DNA of 64,000 nucleotides from Lysobacteraceae bacterium (GTDB taxonomy: Bacteria > Pseudomonadota > Gammaproteobacteria > Xanthomonadales > Ahniellaceae): positions 1 through 64,000 of the forward strand of contig PVBP01000006.1 in the NCBI GenBank assembly GCA_002995625.1, in the 5' to 3' direction. Below the pieces are notes generated by a model, which did not search any database, was not told where the DNA came from, and was given only the letters and a program-made list of their open reading frames with translations. This document shows positions 36,863 to 46,112 of the stretch, one piece after another (within the stretch, counting starts at the first letter, position 1; each line of letters opens with the position of its first letter). Made by a program: the position numbers and the translations under genes.

Positions 36863-37394
36863 TCGCCGCCCCGGTGCCGGCAGCGCCACGACGCTCGGCG
36901 TGCCGGCTCTCGCGCTGGCGCTGGCCCTCGCGAGCGGGCCGTCGTTCGCGCTCAAGGCCGACCGGTCCAAGCCGATGGACATCCAGGCCGATTCGCTCGA
37001 GACCCGGATCGACGAGGGCCGCGCCACTTTGAGCGGCAACGTGCGGATCACGCAGGGCAGCATGGCGGTCGCCGCCGCTCGCGCCGTGGTCAGCCAGAAC
37101 GACCGCCAGCAGGTCACGCGCGCCGTGCTCGAGGGCGCACCCGCGACGCTCGCGCAGGACCTCGACGACGGCGGTCGCCTCGATGCGCGCGCGCGGGTGA
37201 TCGACTACGACGTCGCCGCGGGCGTCGTCGTGCTGACCGGCGCGGTCGAGATCGACCAGCCCCGCGGCAGCCTGCGCGGCGAGCGCATCACCTACGACCT
37301 CAACACCGGGCAGCTGACCGGGGGCGGCGACGGCGTGCCCGGTCGCGTCTCGCTGCGGATCAACCCGAAGCCGGCGGCGCCCCCCGCCGACTGA
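36843..37394 (+). CDS. lptA: LPS transport periplasmic protein LptA
   Basis: A 183-residue periplasmic bridge protein for LPS. A signal peptide ([15 protein letters not shown]) is followed by [29 protein letters not shown], the canonical OstA/LptA opening. The start overlaps lptC by 20 bp and the last base is shared with the lptB ATG, so translation is coupled. Confidence 0.93.
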   Translation: MSPPAADRRPGAGSATTLGVPALALALALASGPSFALKADRSKPMDIQADSLETRIDEGRATLSGNVRITQGSMAVAAARAVVSQNDRQQVTRAVLEGAPATLAQDLDDGGRLDARARVIDYDVAAGVVVLTGAVEIDQPRGSLRGERITYDLNTGQLTGGGDGVPGRVSLRINPKPAAPPAD

Positions 37395-38113
37395 TGCTCC
37401 ACGCCGTCGGCCTCAAGAAGAGCTACCGGCGCCGCGAGGTCGTCCGCGACTTCGGCTTCGCACTGTCGCCGGGCGAGGTCGTCGGCCTGCTCGGGCCGAA
37501 CGGCGCCGGCAAGACCACCTGCTTCTACATGATCGTCGGCCTGGTGCGGGCCGACGCCGGGCGCATCGAACTCGACGGCCGCGACGTCACCGCCCTGCCG
37601 ATGCACGACCGCGCGCGTCTCGGCATCGGCTACCTGCCGCAGGAGCCTTCGGTGTTCCGGCGCCTGACCGTGCGCGAGAACGTGCTGGCGATCCTCGAAC
37701 TGCGGCGCGACCTCGACAAGGCCGCGCGGCGGCGCGAACTCGACGCGCTGCTGAACGAGCTGCAGGTCGCCCACCTCGCCGACAGCGAGGGGCAGGCCCT
37801 CTCCGGCGGCGAGCGGCGGCGCGTCGAGATCGCCCGCGCGCTGGCGGCGCGGCCGGCCTACATGCTGCTCGACGAGCCCTTTGCCGGGGTCGATCCGATC
37901 TCGGTCGCCGAGATCCAGCGCATCGTCCGCCACCTCCGCGGCCGCGGGATCGGCGTGCTGATCACCGACCACAACGTGCGCGAGACGCTCGACATCGTCG
38001 ACCGCGCCTACATCCTCAGCGAGGGTCGCGTGCTCGCCGAGGGTTCTCCGGACCTCGTGCTGGCCCACCCCGGCGTGCGCAGCGTGTACCTCGGCGAGGG
38101 GTTCCGGATGTAG
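37394..38113 (+). CDS. lptB: LPS export ABC transporter ATPase LptB
   Basis: A 239-residue ABC ATPase driving LPS extraction. Walker A is [13 protein letters not shown] (about residue 35), signature [16 protein letters not shown], and Walker [20 protein letters not shown] and [10 protein letters not shown] are typical of LptB. Starts on the last base of lptA. Confidence 0.96.
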   Translation: MLHAVGLKKSYRRREVVRDFGFALSPGEVVGLLGPNGAGKTTCFYMIVGLVRADAGRIELDGRDVTALPMHDRARLGIGYLPQEPSVFRRLTVRENVLAILELRRDLDKAARRRELDALLNELQVAHLADSEGQALSGGERRRVEIARALAARPAYMLLDEPFAGVDPISVAEIQRIVRHLRGRGIGVLITDHNVRETLDIVDRAYILSEGRVLAEGSPDLVLAHPGVRSVYLGEGFRM

Positions 38114-38272
38114 CAGGGCCGCGCCCTAGGGGGCCGCGCTTGCCGCCCTGCGCACGGGGGCGCAGAATCCGGGCATGGAACGGAACTTGCTTCCAGCAGC
38201 GCGCGCGTGGCGCGGCCCGCAGCTTGCGGCGTCCGCGCCGGAGCCCGGCTGCCGCATGGTCGCGCGTTCCGA

Positions 38273-39775
38273 ATGAAGCAGTCGCTCGCGCTCCGGACCA
38301 GCCAGTCGCTGGCACTGACCCCCCAGCTGCGGCTCGCGATCCGGGTGCTGCGGATGTCGGCGGAGGAACTCGGCGAGGAGATTCGCCAGGCGCTCGAATC
38401 GAATCCGCTGCTCGACCTCGACGCGGCCGAGTCCACGGCGGGCGGCGACGACGCCGGCGACCGCGACGAGTCCCTGGCGGTCGGAGCCGCGGACGAGGAC
38501 ACGCCGACGAGCGAAGCCGGGACGCCGGAGCCGGCAGAGGCTGGCGTCGCGGAGGCCTTCGAGTTCGACGAACCGGATGCGGGCGAACGCTGGGACGACC
38601 TGCCGCGGGCGTCGCCGGCCGAAGCCACGAGCCCCGAGCCGACCCCGTCGATCGACCTCAAGGCCCACCTCTGGGCGCAGGTCGATTGCCTGGGACTCGC
38701 CGGCCGCGACCGGCTGATCGCCGCCGCGCTGGTCGACGCGCTCGACGAGGATGGCTACCTGCGCGAGGAGTTCGACGCCATCCGGCAGGCGGTCGGCGAC
38801 CCGACGCTTGCCGATTCGTCGATCGATTCGGTCCGTCGCCGGCTGCTGGCGCTCGACCCCACCGGCGTCGGCGCGCGAACGCTCGTCGAATGCCTGCTGG
38901 CGCAGCTCGACGAGCTGCCCGCCGCGACGCCCGGGCTCGCGCTGGCGCGGCAGCTCGTCGCCGACCATCTCGAGCTGCTGGTGGAGCCGCCGGAGCGGAT
39001 CGCCCGGCGGCTGCGGCTGCCGGTCGATGAATGCAGCCGCGCACGCCAGCTCGTGACCACGCTGGATCCGAAGCCCGGGGCCCGCTACGTCGACGCCGAG
39101 GCCGGACACGTCATACCGGACCTCGAGGTCTACCGCACCCGCGGCCGCTGGCAGGTCCGCCTGGTCCGGGGATCGACACCGCGCCTGCGGCTCGATCCCT
39201 GCTACGCGGACCTCGTGGCGTCGCACCCGGGCGGCGGCGACTGGCTGCGCGGCAGGCTGCAGGAGGCGCGCTGGCTGATCCGCAGCATCGAGCAGCGCGA
39301 GGAAACGCTGCTGCGGGTGGCCGGCGAGATCGTCGACCACCAGGGGGCGTATTTCGACTTCGGACCGCAGGCGATGCGCCCGCTGGCGATGCGCGAGGTC
39401 GCCGAGCGCCTCGGCCTTCACGAATCGACGGTGTCGCGCGCGGTCGCGCACAAGTACCTCGCGACGCCGCGCGGAACGGTCGAGCTGCGCCGGTTCTTCC
39501 CGACCGGCCTTGCGACCGATTCGGGCGGCAGCACCTCGAGCACCGCGATCCAGGCGATGATCCGCGCGCTGATCGCTGGCGAATCGCGGAACCGGCCGCT
39601 GGCCGACCAGGCGATCGCGGAGCAGTTGTCCGCGCAGGGCATCCGGGTCGCGCGGCGGACGGTCGCGAAGTACCGGGAGGCGCTCAACATCCCGCCGTCC
39701 CATGAACGGGCCGCGGCGCGCTCTGCACCGGCCGGCGACGTCGGCGCGGTCGCGCGGAACCCGGACGGTCGGTAA
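38273..39775 (+). CDS. rpoN: RNA polymerase sigma-54 factor
   Basis: The 500-residue sigma factor recognises -24/-12 promoters and needs AAA+ activators. Region I opens with MKQSLALRTSQSLALTPQLR, an acidic linker covers about residues 45-130, and the core-binding and helix-turn-helix parts follow. The RpoN box ARRTVAKYRE is near the C-terminus. The frame is open to 38207, but MKQSLALR is the conserved start. About 160 bp separate it from lptB, enough for a promoter of its own. Confidence 0.96.
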   Translation: MKQSLALRTSQSLALTPQLRLAIRVLRMSAEELGEEIRQALESNPLLDLDAAESTAGGDDAGDRDESLAVGAADEDTPTSEAGTPEPAEAGVAEAFEFDEPDAGERWDDLPRASPAEATSPEPTPSIDLKAHLWAQVDCLGLAGRDRLIAAALVDALDEDGYLREEFDAIRQAVGDPTLADSSIDSVRRRLLALDPTGVGARTLVECLLAQLDELPAATPGLALARQLVADHLELLVEPPERIARRLRLPVDECSRARQLVTTLDPKPGARYVDAEAGHVIPDLEVYRTRGRWQVRLVRGSTPRLRLDPCYADLVASHPGGGDWLRGRLQEARWLIRSIEQREETLLRVAGEIVDHQGAYFDFGPQAMRPLAMREVAERLGLHESTVSRAVAHKYLATPRGTVELRRFFPTGLATDSGGSTSSTAIQAMIRALIAGESRNRPLADQAIAEQLSAQGIRVARRTVAKYREALNIPPSHERAAARSAPAGDVGAVARNPDGR

Positions 39776-39814
39776 TCTCCGTGTCACGATTCCACGGCGC
39801 GCCAGGAGGCCACC

Positions 39815-40138
39815 ATGCAGATCCAGATCGTCGGCAAGCAGGTCGAGGTGACCCAGCCGATCCATGACTACGTGACCTCGAAGCTGGAGCGCATCACCCG
39901 CCATTTCGACCACCTGATCGACGTGCACGTCGTGCTGACGGTCGAGCGCCTGAAGCACCACGCCGAAGCCACGGTCCGCACCGCCCAGCAGAAGTCGCTG
40001 CATGCGGAAGCCGACGGGCAGGATCTCTATGCCGCGATCGACGTGATGACCGACCGGCTGGACCACCAGGTGCGGAAGCACAAGGAAAAGCTGACGGACC
40101 ACCACCGCAGCGAGTCGAACAAGCGCAACCCGGCCTGA
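39815..40138 (+). CDS. hpf: Ribosome hibernation promoting factor, short form
   Basis: A 107-residue protein binding the 30S subunit to make inactive ribosome dimers in stationary phase. MQIQIVGKQVEVTQPIHDYV and KHKEKLTDHH are typical of the short gammaproteobacterial Hpf. AGGAGG lies 7 bp upstream. The order rpoN-hpf-ptsN is conserved. Confidence 0.95.
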   Translation: MQIQIVGKQVEVTQPIHDYVTSKLERITRHFDHLIDVHVVLTVERLKHHAEATVRTAQQKSLHAEADGQDLYAAIDVMTDRLDHQVRKHKEKLTDHHRSESNKRNPA

Positions 40139-40139
40139 C

Positions 40140-40167
40140 TTGCCCTCGCGCGACACCCGACTAAACT
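40140..40167 (+). promoter_or_regulatory. Candidate ptsN promoter
   Basis: TTGCCC (40140-40145), 16 bp, TAAACT (40162-40167), giving a start near 40174 and a leader of about 28 nt before ptsN. Confidence 0.4.
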
Positions 40168-40201
40168 CGCGCCTCCGCCCGGCAGCGCTTCGTCAACGCG
40201 C

Positions 40202-40669
40202 ATGCAGATCATCGACCTCCTGACGCCCGCGCGCGTCCTCGTCGACGTCCGCGCGAGCAGCAAGAAGCGGCTTCTCGAAGCGCTCGCCGGACTGCTGGAC
40301 GAACGTGGGACACCCGACAGCGAACGCGCGATCTTCGAGTCGCTGGTCCGCCGGGAGCGCCTCGGATCCACCGGCCTCGCGCACGGCATCGCGATTCCGC
40401 ACGGACGCAGTGCCGACGTCACGCGGGCCGTCGGCGCGTTCATGCGCCTGGCCGAGCCGCTCGAGTTCGACAGCCTCGACCGGCAGCGCGTCGACCTGGT
40501 GTTCGGGCTGGTCGTGCCGGAGCACTTCACCGACCAGCACCTCATGTTCCTCGCCGACCTCGCGGAACTGTTCTCGGACGCCGCGATCACGGCCCGGCTG
40601 CGCGCGGCGCCCGACGCCGCGACCGTCTACGGCATCCTGACCGGCGGACGCGAACGGAACGCCGCGTGA
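40202..40669 (+). CDS. ptsN: PTS-Ntr EIIA component
   Basis: A 155-residue regulatory EIIA protein that receives phosphate from NPr and controls potassium transport and nitrogen/carbon balance. The phospho-accepting His is in GIAIPHGRS at about residue 67, within the [18 protein letters not shown] block. Stop overlaps hprK by ATGA. Confidence 0.94.
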   Translation: MQIIDLLTPARVLVDVRASSKKRLLEALAGLLDERGTPDSERAIFESLVRRERLGSTGLAHGIAIPHGRSADVTRAVGAFMRLAEPLEFDSLDRQRVDLVFGLVVPEHFTDQHLMFLADLAELFSDAAITARLRAAPDAATVYGILTGGRERNAA

Positions 40670-41643
40670 GCGGGGTCGCGCCCGGCTCGACCAGGGTCAG
40701 CGCCGGCGAGATCCACGCGTCGCTCGAACAGCGCCTCGCCCTGCGCTGGCTGGCCGGGCGGGCCGGTGCCGGCCGGACGATCGAGGCGGGCGAGCAGTGG
40801 CAGCGGCGACCGTCGCTGGTCGGCTACCTCAACATCATCTATCCGAACCGGATCCAGATCATCGGGGTCGAGGAACTGCGCTGGCTGGAGAGCCTCGACG
40901 CGAGCGCGCGCGCGACCGCGATCGCGAAGATCATCGCCTTCGCGCCGACCGCGCTGCTAGTGACCCGGAATCACGCAGTCCCCGCGGACCTGCTCGACGC
41001 CGCCGAAGCCTCCGGCACGCCGGTCTGGGTCAGCAGCCTCCGGGGCCACGAACTCCTGACCTACCTGCAGTACCACCTCGCGCGCGCCGTGGCCAGCCGG
41101 GCCACGCTGCACGGCACCTTCCTCGAGGTCTACTCGATCGGAGTGCTGATCACCGGCGAGGCGGGGTCCGGAAAGAGCGAGCTGGCGCTCGAGCTGATCA
41201 CGCGCGGGCACCGGCTGATCGCCGACGATGCCCCGGAGTTCACGCAGATCGCGCCGGACGTGATCGACGGCACCTGTCCCGAGATGCTGCGCGACCTGCT
41301 CGAGGTCCGCGGGCTCGGCATCCTCAACGTGCGCGAGATGTTCGGCCACACGGCGGTCAAGCGCAACAAGTACCTGCGCCTGATCGTGCATCTGACGGAC
41401 CTGCAATCCGGGGCGTCCTCCGCAGGCGACCCGATGCAGCGGCTGACCGGATCGCGCGGGGTTCGCCGGGTGCTGGACGTCGACATCCCCGAGATCCAGG
41501 TCCCGGTGCTGCCGGGCCGCAACCTCGCGGTGCTGGTCGAGGCCGCCGCGCGGCAGTACCTGCTGCGCAGCCAGGGCATCGACCCGGCGCAGACCTTCGT
41601 CGATCGGCAGGCGCACCAGATGCGCCGCGACCAGACCGGCTGA
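40666..41643 (+). CDS. hprK: HPr kinase/phosphorylase
   Basis: A 325-residue bifunctional enzyme that phosphorylates and dephosphorylates a Ser of HPr/NPr. Walker A is [15 protein letters not shown] (about residue 164), followed by the ADDAPEF segment and [13 protein letters not shown], the HprK signature. In many relatives the next genes are rapZ and PTS genes; here the block ends at this gene. Confidence 0.94.
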   Translation: MSGVAPGSTRVSAGEIHASLEQRLALRWLAGRAGAGRTIEAGEQWQRRPSLVGYLNIIYPNRIQIIGVEELRWLESLDASARATAIAKIIAFAPTALLVTRNHAVPADLLDAAEASGTPVWVSSLRGHELLTYLQYHLARAVASRATLHGTFLEVYSIGVLITGEAGSGKSELALELITRGHRLIADDAPEFTQIAPDVIDGTCPEMLRDLLEVRGLGILNVREMFGHTAVKRNKYLRLIVHLTDLQSGASSAGDPMQRLTGSRGVRRVLDVDIPEIQVPVLPGRNLAVLVEAAARQYLLRSQGIDPAQTFVDRQAHQMRRDQTG

Positions 41644-41662
41644 GCCGCATCGTCCGGCTCGC

Positions 41663-41678
41663 GTAGGACTTTTCCTAC
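41663..41678. promoter_or_regulatory. Palindrome GTAGGActttTCCTAC upstream of the IntI-like gene
   Basis: A perfect 6-bp inverted repeat with a 4-bp centre lies 20 bp after hprK and about 80 bp upstream of a TAGCTT -10-like box (41746-41751) before the IntI-like gene. TAGGA-n4-TCCTA half-sites resemble those of NarL/FixJ-type response regulators such as RcsB and BvgA. It has no T-run, so a terminator is less likely. Confidence 0.4.
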
Positions 41679-41778
41679 ACGCGCACCGGAAGTCTCCGAC
41701 ATGGCGTCGAGGCAAGCGCCGATCGTCGAACGGCGCCGCCGGGCCTAGCTTGGATCGGGTCACCCCGGAGACCAGGCC

Positions 41779-42678
41779 ATGCCGAGGACCGCGATCCCAG
41801 CCCGTCGATCGACACGTCGCCTCGAACGCGACACCCCCGCCCTGCCCGCATCGGTGTCGGCGCCACTCGAGCGGCTGGCCGCACGCCTTCGCGCGAGCGG
41901 CCTCAGCACGTCCACCGCGAAGATCTACCTCGGCTGGACCCGTCGCTTCCTCGCCTGCGTCGACGAGCCGGCCGCGGATCCCCGCTCGGCCGTCGCCCGA
42001 TTCGTCGCCGCACTCGACGCACAGGCGACCTCGATGACCAGCCGTCGCCAGGCGCTGGCCGCGATCGGTTACTTCCTCGCGGAGGTCCGCGGACTCGACC
42101 CCGCGCCGGTGCTGGCGCCCTACCGCCCCCGGGGTGGAAAGTCCGGGCGTCGGCCGCCGACACGAACCCCGGCCACCTACCTCGGCGGTCTCGATCGCGT
42201 CGCCAGCCTGGTTCGGGAACTGGTGGTCGCCACCGGGCGCACGCCGGCCGAGATCCTCGCGATGCGAATCGGCGACCTCGACCTCGAACGCGGCACGATC
42301 AGCATCCGTCGTCCTGGCCGTTCGCGGCGGCGGGCGATCCGCATGCCATTCCCGGCCGCGTTGCGCGACCCGCTGGTCGACCAGCTCGGCGAGAGCTGGC
42401 GCCTGCACCAGCTCGATTACCTCGCGTCGCTCGACCGGAGCGGCAGCACCAGCCTCGGGCCGTGCGCGCTGCCGACGTCGACCTTCCGTCGTCATCGGCT
42501 GTTCCCGTCGCCCGACGCACCGGCACGCCTGCATCCGCGGCGAGGTCGGGCAGCGCTGAGCGAGGACCTCGTGCGGGCCGCGACGGAGAGCGTCCCGCAA
42601 GGGTCCGCAGCCCGCAGGCAACGGTCCCTCGAGGACGCGGTAGCACGGCCCGTCCAGGTCGTCGATTCGAGCGCCTGA
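41779..42678 (+). CDS. Integron-integrase-like tyrosine recombinase lacking catalytic residues
   Basis: The 299-residue protein follows the plan of IntI. An N-terminal SAM-like core-binding domain ([17 protein letters not shown], about residues 40-110) precedes the first part of the catalytic domain ([46 protein letters not shown]). The RHRLFPSP segment and the helix [15 protein letters not shown] also match IntI. The first catalytic Arg (IntI TGLR...E) is replaced by TGRTPAE, and the beta-hairpin Lys by Arg. The His-x-x-Arg box and the Tyr nucleophile are absent because the protein ends early. The frame is uninterrupted and codon use is normal, so it may be a kept DNA-binding protein. Recombinase activity is not expected. 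No attC-like sites were seen nearby. Confidence 0.7.
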   Translation: MPRTAIPARRSTRRLERDTPALPASVSAPLERLAARLRASGLSTSTAKIYLGWTRRFLACVDEPAADPRSAVARFVAALDAQATSMTSRRQALAAIGYFLAEVRGLDPAPVLAPYRPRGGKSGRRPPTRTPATYLGGLDRVASLVRELVVATGRTPAEILAMRIGDLDLERGTISIRRPGRSRRRAIRMPFPAALRDPLVDQLGESWRLHQLDYLASLDRSGSTSLGPCALPTSTFRRHRLFPSPDAPARLHPRRGRAALSEDLVRAATESVPQGSAARRQRSLEDAVARPVQVVDSSA

Positions 42679-42724
42679 GCCGACGCGCGCACCCGCGCGC
42701 CCGGCGATCGGGCGAGGCCGCGCT

Positions 42725-43603
42725 TCAGTCCTCGAAGCCGTCGGCGAACACGACGATCCCCGGGCTCGAGAGGTCGTCCAGCAGCCGCCGGATCTCGGCC
42801 ACCGTCGCGCCGTGCTGGGTCGCGGCCGGGATCTGCGCGGAGCCACCGCAACTGCCTTCCCCGACCGAGCACGTGAAGTAACCGTCCGAGAACTGGCAGT
42901 GGCTGCCGCCCGCGAGATCCACGTGGCGCACGTCGGACGACGCCAGCGCGGCAAGGATCGGACCGGCATGATTCGCGAAGGGGGTCACGCAGTCGCGCGA
43001 GCCGGTCACGATCAGTGTCGGAACCGTCACGCCGGACGCCGCGGCCACGGCCGATGGACTGGTCTCGGCCGGGGCGAGTCCCACCAGCAGGTCCAGTCCC
43101 GGATCCGACGCGGCCGCGAGCACCGCGGCGCCCCCGCCCATCGAGTGGCCGATCACGCCGCGCCGCGCGCCGACCGCACCGGCGAAGGCCGCGTCGGCCG
43201 ACAGGGCGCGCGTCACGAACGCGAGGTCGGCGCCGAACGCGGCATGGCTCGGCGAGAAGCCCGTCTCGGTGGTCGGCAGCACCAGGATCACGCCGGTCGG
43301 CACCAGCCCGTCGACGAGATAGCGGTAGCGGTCGGCCGGAATCGTGAAGCCGTGACCGACCGCCAGCACCGGAAACGCGCAGCCGTCGACCGGAGGCGCG
43401 GACGCGCCGCCCGCCTGGCGCGGATAGCGCACCAGCGCGCCGACCGAGCGGCCCGGACGATCCGGATCGTTCCACGTGATCGTCCGCTCGCCGACCGGAA
43501 ACGGGCCCGCACAGGTGCCGGCCTCGATCGGAGGCGCGCCGAGCGCCAGCACCAGCGCAGCGAAGGCCAGGGCAACTCGGCGCAGGGCGGACGGACGTGT
43601 CAT
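42725..43603 (-). CDS. Secreted alpha/beta hydrolase with GFE tail
   Basis: A 292-residue exported hydrolase: signal peptide ending PIEA, then an alpha/beta-hydrolase fold like chlorophyllase/PET-hydrolase-type esterases. VGHGF forms the oxyanion region, [13 protein letters not shown] the nucleophile elbow (about residue 150), [10 protein letters not shown] supplies the Asp, and GGSHCQF the His. Several Cys suggest disulfides. The C-terminus [10 protein letters not shown] resembles that of the exported protein at 14354-16402. Substrate not determined. It converges on the IntI-like gene. Confidence 0.85.
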   Translation of the reverse strand: MTRPSALRRVALAFAALVLALGAPPIEAGTCAGPFPVGERTITWNDPDRPGRSVGALVRYPRQAGGASAPPVDGCAFPVLAVGHGFTIPADRYRYLVDGLVPTGVILVLPTTETGFSPSHAAFGADLAFVTRALSADAAFAGAVGARRGVIGHSMGGGAAVLAAASDPGLDLLVGLAPAETSPSAVAAASGVTVPTLIVTGSRDCVTPFANHAGPILAALASSDVRHVDLAGGSHCQFSDGYFTCSVGEGSCGGSAQIPAATQHGATVAEIRRLLDDLSSPGIVVFADGFED

Positions 43604-43696
43604 CGCACCGGATCATCGCAGAACCTGGATCGACGGCGCAGGTCGGTGGCCACCAGGGCTGGCAAGATCGCGCCGGTACTTGTCCCGGACGAATCC

Positions 43697-44638
43697 ATGG
43701 CCGGCGCCACCCTGCTCGCGCTGCTCGACGACATCACCGCGGTGCTCGACGACATCGCGACGATGACCAAGCTCGCCGCGCGCAAGACCGCCGGCGTGCT
43801 TGGCGACGACCTCGCGCTCAATGCCCATCAGCTGAGCGGCGCCGCCGCCGAGCGCGAGTTGCCGATCGTCTGGGCGGTGGCAAAGGGCTCGCTCGTGAAC
43901 AAGGCGATCCTGGTCCCCGCCGCGCTCGCGCTGTCGGCCTTCGCGCCGTGGGCCGTGCTCCCGCTGCTGCTCGCCGGCGGGCTCTACCTGTGCTTCGAGG
44001 GCGCCGAGAAGGTGGTCCACGCGTTCCGGGCGCGGCGCGGGCACGAACCCACGATCGCGCCGTCGCCCGCCGAGCTCGCGGCCGCCGCAGGCGATCCGGC
44101 CACCTTCGAACGGACACGGATCCGAGGCGCGATCCGCACCGATTTCATCCTCTCGGCCGAGATCATCGTGATCACGCTCGGCACCGTCGCCGAGTCACCA
44201 TTTGCGACGCAGCTCGGCGTGCTGGTCGCGGTGGCGCTCGCGATGACCGTGTTCGTCTATGGCCTCGTCGCCGGCATCGTCAAGCTCGACGACGCCGGAC
44301 TCGCGCTGATGCGGCGGCCCGGCGCCAGTCGCTGGCGCCAGTTCCAGCGCGGGCTGGGTCGACGCATCGTCGGCGCCGCGCCCGCGCTGATGCGCGCGCT
44401 CTCGGTGATCGGCACCGCGGCGATGTTCCTGGTCGGCGGCGGCATCGTCGTCCACGCCTGGCACGCGCTCGATGGGGCCATCACCGCGGCCACGGCACCG
44501 CTCGCCGCGATCGCCGTCGTCGGACCGGCGCTCGCATGGCTGGCCGCGCCGCTCGGGGCCGCGCTGGTCGGCCTTGCCGCGGGACTTGCGATCGTCGCGG
44601 CCATCGACATCGGCCGACGGCTGCGCCGGGTCGCCTGA
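43697..44638 (+). CDS. DUF808 family inner-membrane protein (YedI-like)
   Basis: A 313-residue polytopic protein starting [31 protein letters not shown]-type residues (only the first part cited), the DUF808 signature. It has about six membrane helices. YedI/DUF808 proteins are widespread and without known function. ATG 43697 is the conserved start; the frame stays open upstream. Confidence 0.9.
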   Translation: MAGATLLALLDDITAVLDDIATMTKLAARKTAGVLGDDLALNAHQLSGAAAERELPIVWAVAKGSLVNKAILVPAALALSAFAPWAVLPLLLAGGLYLCFEGAEKVVHAFRARRGHEPTIAPSPAELAAAAGDPATFERTRIRGAIRTDFILSAEIIVITLGTVAESPFATQLGVLVAVALAMTVFVYGLVAGIVKLDDAGLALMRRPGASRWRQFQRGLGRRIVGAAPALMRALSVIGTAAMFLVGGGIVVHAWHALDGAITAATAPLAAIAVVGPALAWLAAPLGAALVGLAAGLAIVAAIDIGRRLRRVA

Positions 44639-44669
44639 TCGCGCGCCGCGATCGAGCGACCGGCCCCGC

Positions 44670-44903
44670 TCACCACCGGCGCGCCGCATTCCAGCGGTTC
44701 CAGACCACGAGTCCGACCGCGATCGGCAGCTGCAGCAGCAGGCCCAGCAGCGGCCGACCACCGAGGACCTGCAAGGTGGCCGCGCCGAGGATCGCGAGCA
44801 GCACGAGGATCTTCCACGGGCGACCGGCGGCGCCGTGATCGAACCAGTGCACCCACAGCAGCAGCGAGACGATCGCCGGCACCGCCATCAGCAGGGCGTA
44901 CAT
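44670..44903 (-). CDS. Small membrane protein
   Basis: A 77-residue protein with three hydrophobic segments (LLMAVPAIVSLLLWVHW, ILVLLAILGAATLQVLGG, LLLQLPIAVGLVVW). No family recognised. It follows the M14 peptidase gene on the same strand by 19 bp and may be its partner. Confidence 0.65.
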   Translation of the reverse strand: MYALLMAVPAIVSLLLWVHWFDHGAAGRPWKILVLLAILGAATLQVLGGRPLLGLLLQLPIAVGLVVWNRWNAARRW

Positions 44904-44922
44904 GGCCTGCCCCTGAGACCCG

Positions 44923-45831
44923 TCAGCGATGGATGAGCGCGAAGTCCAGCGCCGCGCGCACGGCGGCGACCTGCGCCTCGACGCACTGCTCTGGCGTGAC
45001 CCGCGGACTGTCGGGGTAGACCTCGGTGGTCGTCGTGTAGCGCGCGCGGGTCAGCCCGGCGCAGAGACCGAGCTCGCGGAACGGATAGAGGATCACGCCC
45101 GGCGCCACCACCGGCGAGCCGATGATCCGGCCGTCGGCATCGGCGGGCGCGATGTGCGTCACCTGCCCGACGGCCTCGATGATCGCGCGCTGGAACTCGA
45201 GCTCCGGGTTGGCCGCATCGCCGACCACGTAGAACCCGTCCGGGATCGTGCCGGGCTCGAAGGGCTTGCCGTCGCGCGCGGCCAGCGCCGGGCGGAACTC
45301 GGTCTCGTCGCTGTCGGTGGTCTCGTGCAGGTCGACGTGGACGAGCACGCGATCGGCGATCGGCGCGACCAGGCGCATCAGTGCGGCGGACTCGGGCGCC
45401 GGGCTGTCCGTGCGGAACGAGCGGTTCGGATCGACCGCGTCCGCGTTCCAGCGCTGCACATGCTCCCACGCCCACGGGCTCACGCACGGGGCGATCAGCA
45501 GATTGGCGCGTCCGACGTACGCCGCGGCCTCACGCTCGGCGAAGCGCAGCGCGCCGAGCACGCCGCTGGTCTCGTAGCCGTGCACGCCGCCCGTCACCAG
45601 CGCCGCGGGCCGCGCGTCGTCCCAGTCGCGGCTGCGCAGCGCGACCAGTGGATGGCGCCCGGGCGCCTCGCCGATCGCGCCGTGCTCGACGACCTCGAAG
45701 GACTCGCGCAGCCGATCGACGCGCGCGAGCACGTCATCGGCGTAGCTGCGCCGGCGGACCTGCCGCGAGCGCCACAGTGCGCGCTCGGCCTCGCCCCACG
45801 GCGTGCCGGCACTCCCGATCGGATAGCCCAT
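44923..45831 (-). CDS. M14-family metallocarboxypeptidase
   Basis: A 302-residue zinc peptidase of the M14 type. TGGVHGYETSG (about residue 80) supplies His and Glu ligands, HVDLHETTDSDE (about residue 166) the third His, and TTTTEVYPDSP near residue 270 the catalytic Glu region. No signal peptide, so cytoplasmic. The closest group is the short M14 proteins related to succinylglutamate desuccinylase/carboxypeptidase; substrate unknown. Confidence 0.85.
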   Translation of the reverse strand: MGYPIGSAGTPWGEAERALWRSRQVRRRSYADDVLARVDRLRESFEVVEHGAIGEAPGRHPLVALRSRDWDDARPAALVTGGVHGYETSGVLGALRFAEREAAAYVGRANLLIAPCVSPWAWEHVQRWNADAVDPNRSFRTDSPAPESAALMRLVAPIADRVLVHVDLHETTDSDETEFRPALAARDGKPFEPGTIPDGFYVVGDAANPELEFQRAIIEAVGQVTHIAPADADGRIIGSPVVAPGVILYPFRELGLCAGLTRARYTTTTEVYPDSPRVTPEQCVEAQVAAVRAALDFALIHR

Positions 45832-45857
45832 GGCCCGGCCTCCCAGGTGGTCGAGTC

Positions 45858-45907
45858 TGTCCCGGAGGATGCCAGAGGCGGACTGGACGCAAGTTCTGTC
45901 CGGGACA
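45858..45907. promoter_or_regulatory. Paired TGTCC operators upstream of the M14 gene
   Basis: TGTCCCGGA (45858-45866) and its inverse TCCGGGACA (45899-45907) lie 32 bp apart; the second is part of the palindrome TGTCCGGGACA. They are in the 281-bp gap between the divergent M14 and SGNH genes, 27 bp from the M14 start. Likely a regulator site; the regulator is unknown. Confidence 0.3.
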
Positions 45908-46112
45908 CGTCAAGGATCCCGTTCGACAACGATCCGGAACGACCCGCGCGATTCCGGCGTGTTGCGCCGCATCGTGACCGGCGGCAGTTCCGGGACCAAA
46001 CTCCGCGCCGGCATGGAGGGGGCCCTCATCGGGGACCATGCCGCGACGGGGAACGGATCGGGCGCGCTGCCCGACCGCGCACCGCGTCGCACGCCATCCA
46101 AAGGGGAGGACC

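Noticed and set aside
41663-41678. Hairpin as hprK terminator
   Set aside because: Stem of only 6 bp with no T-run on either strand; an operator is the better reading.
41644-42724. A functional integron
   Set aside because: The integrase lacks catalytic residues and no attC-like sites or cassette genes are seen around it.
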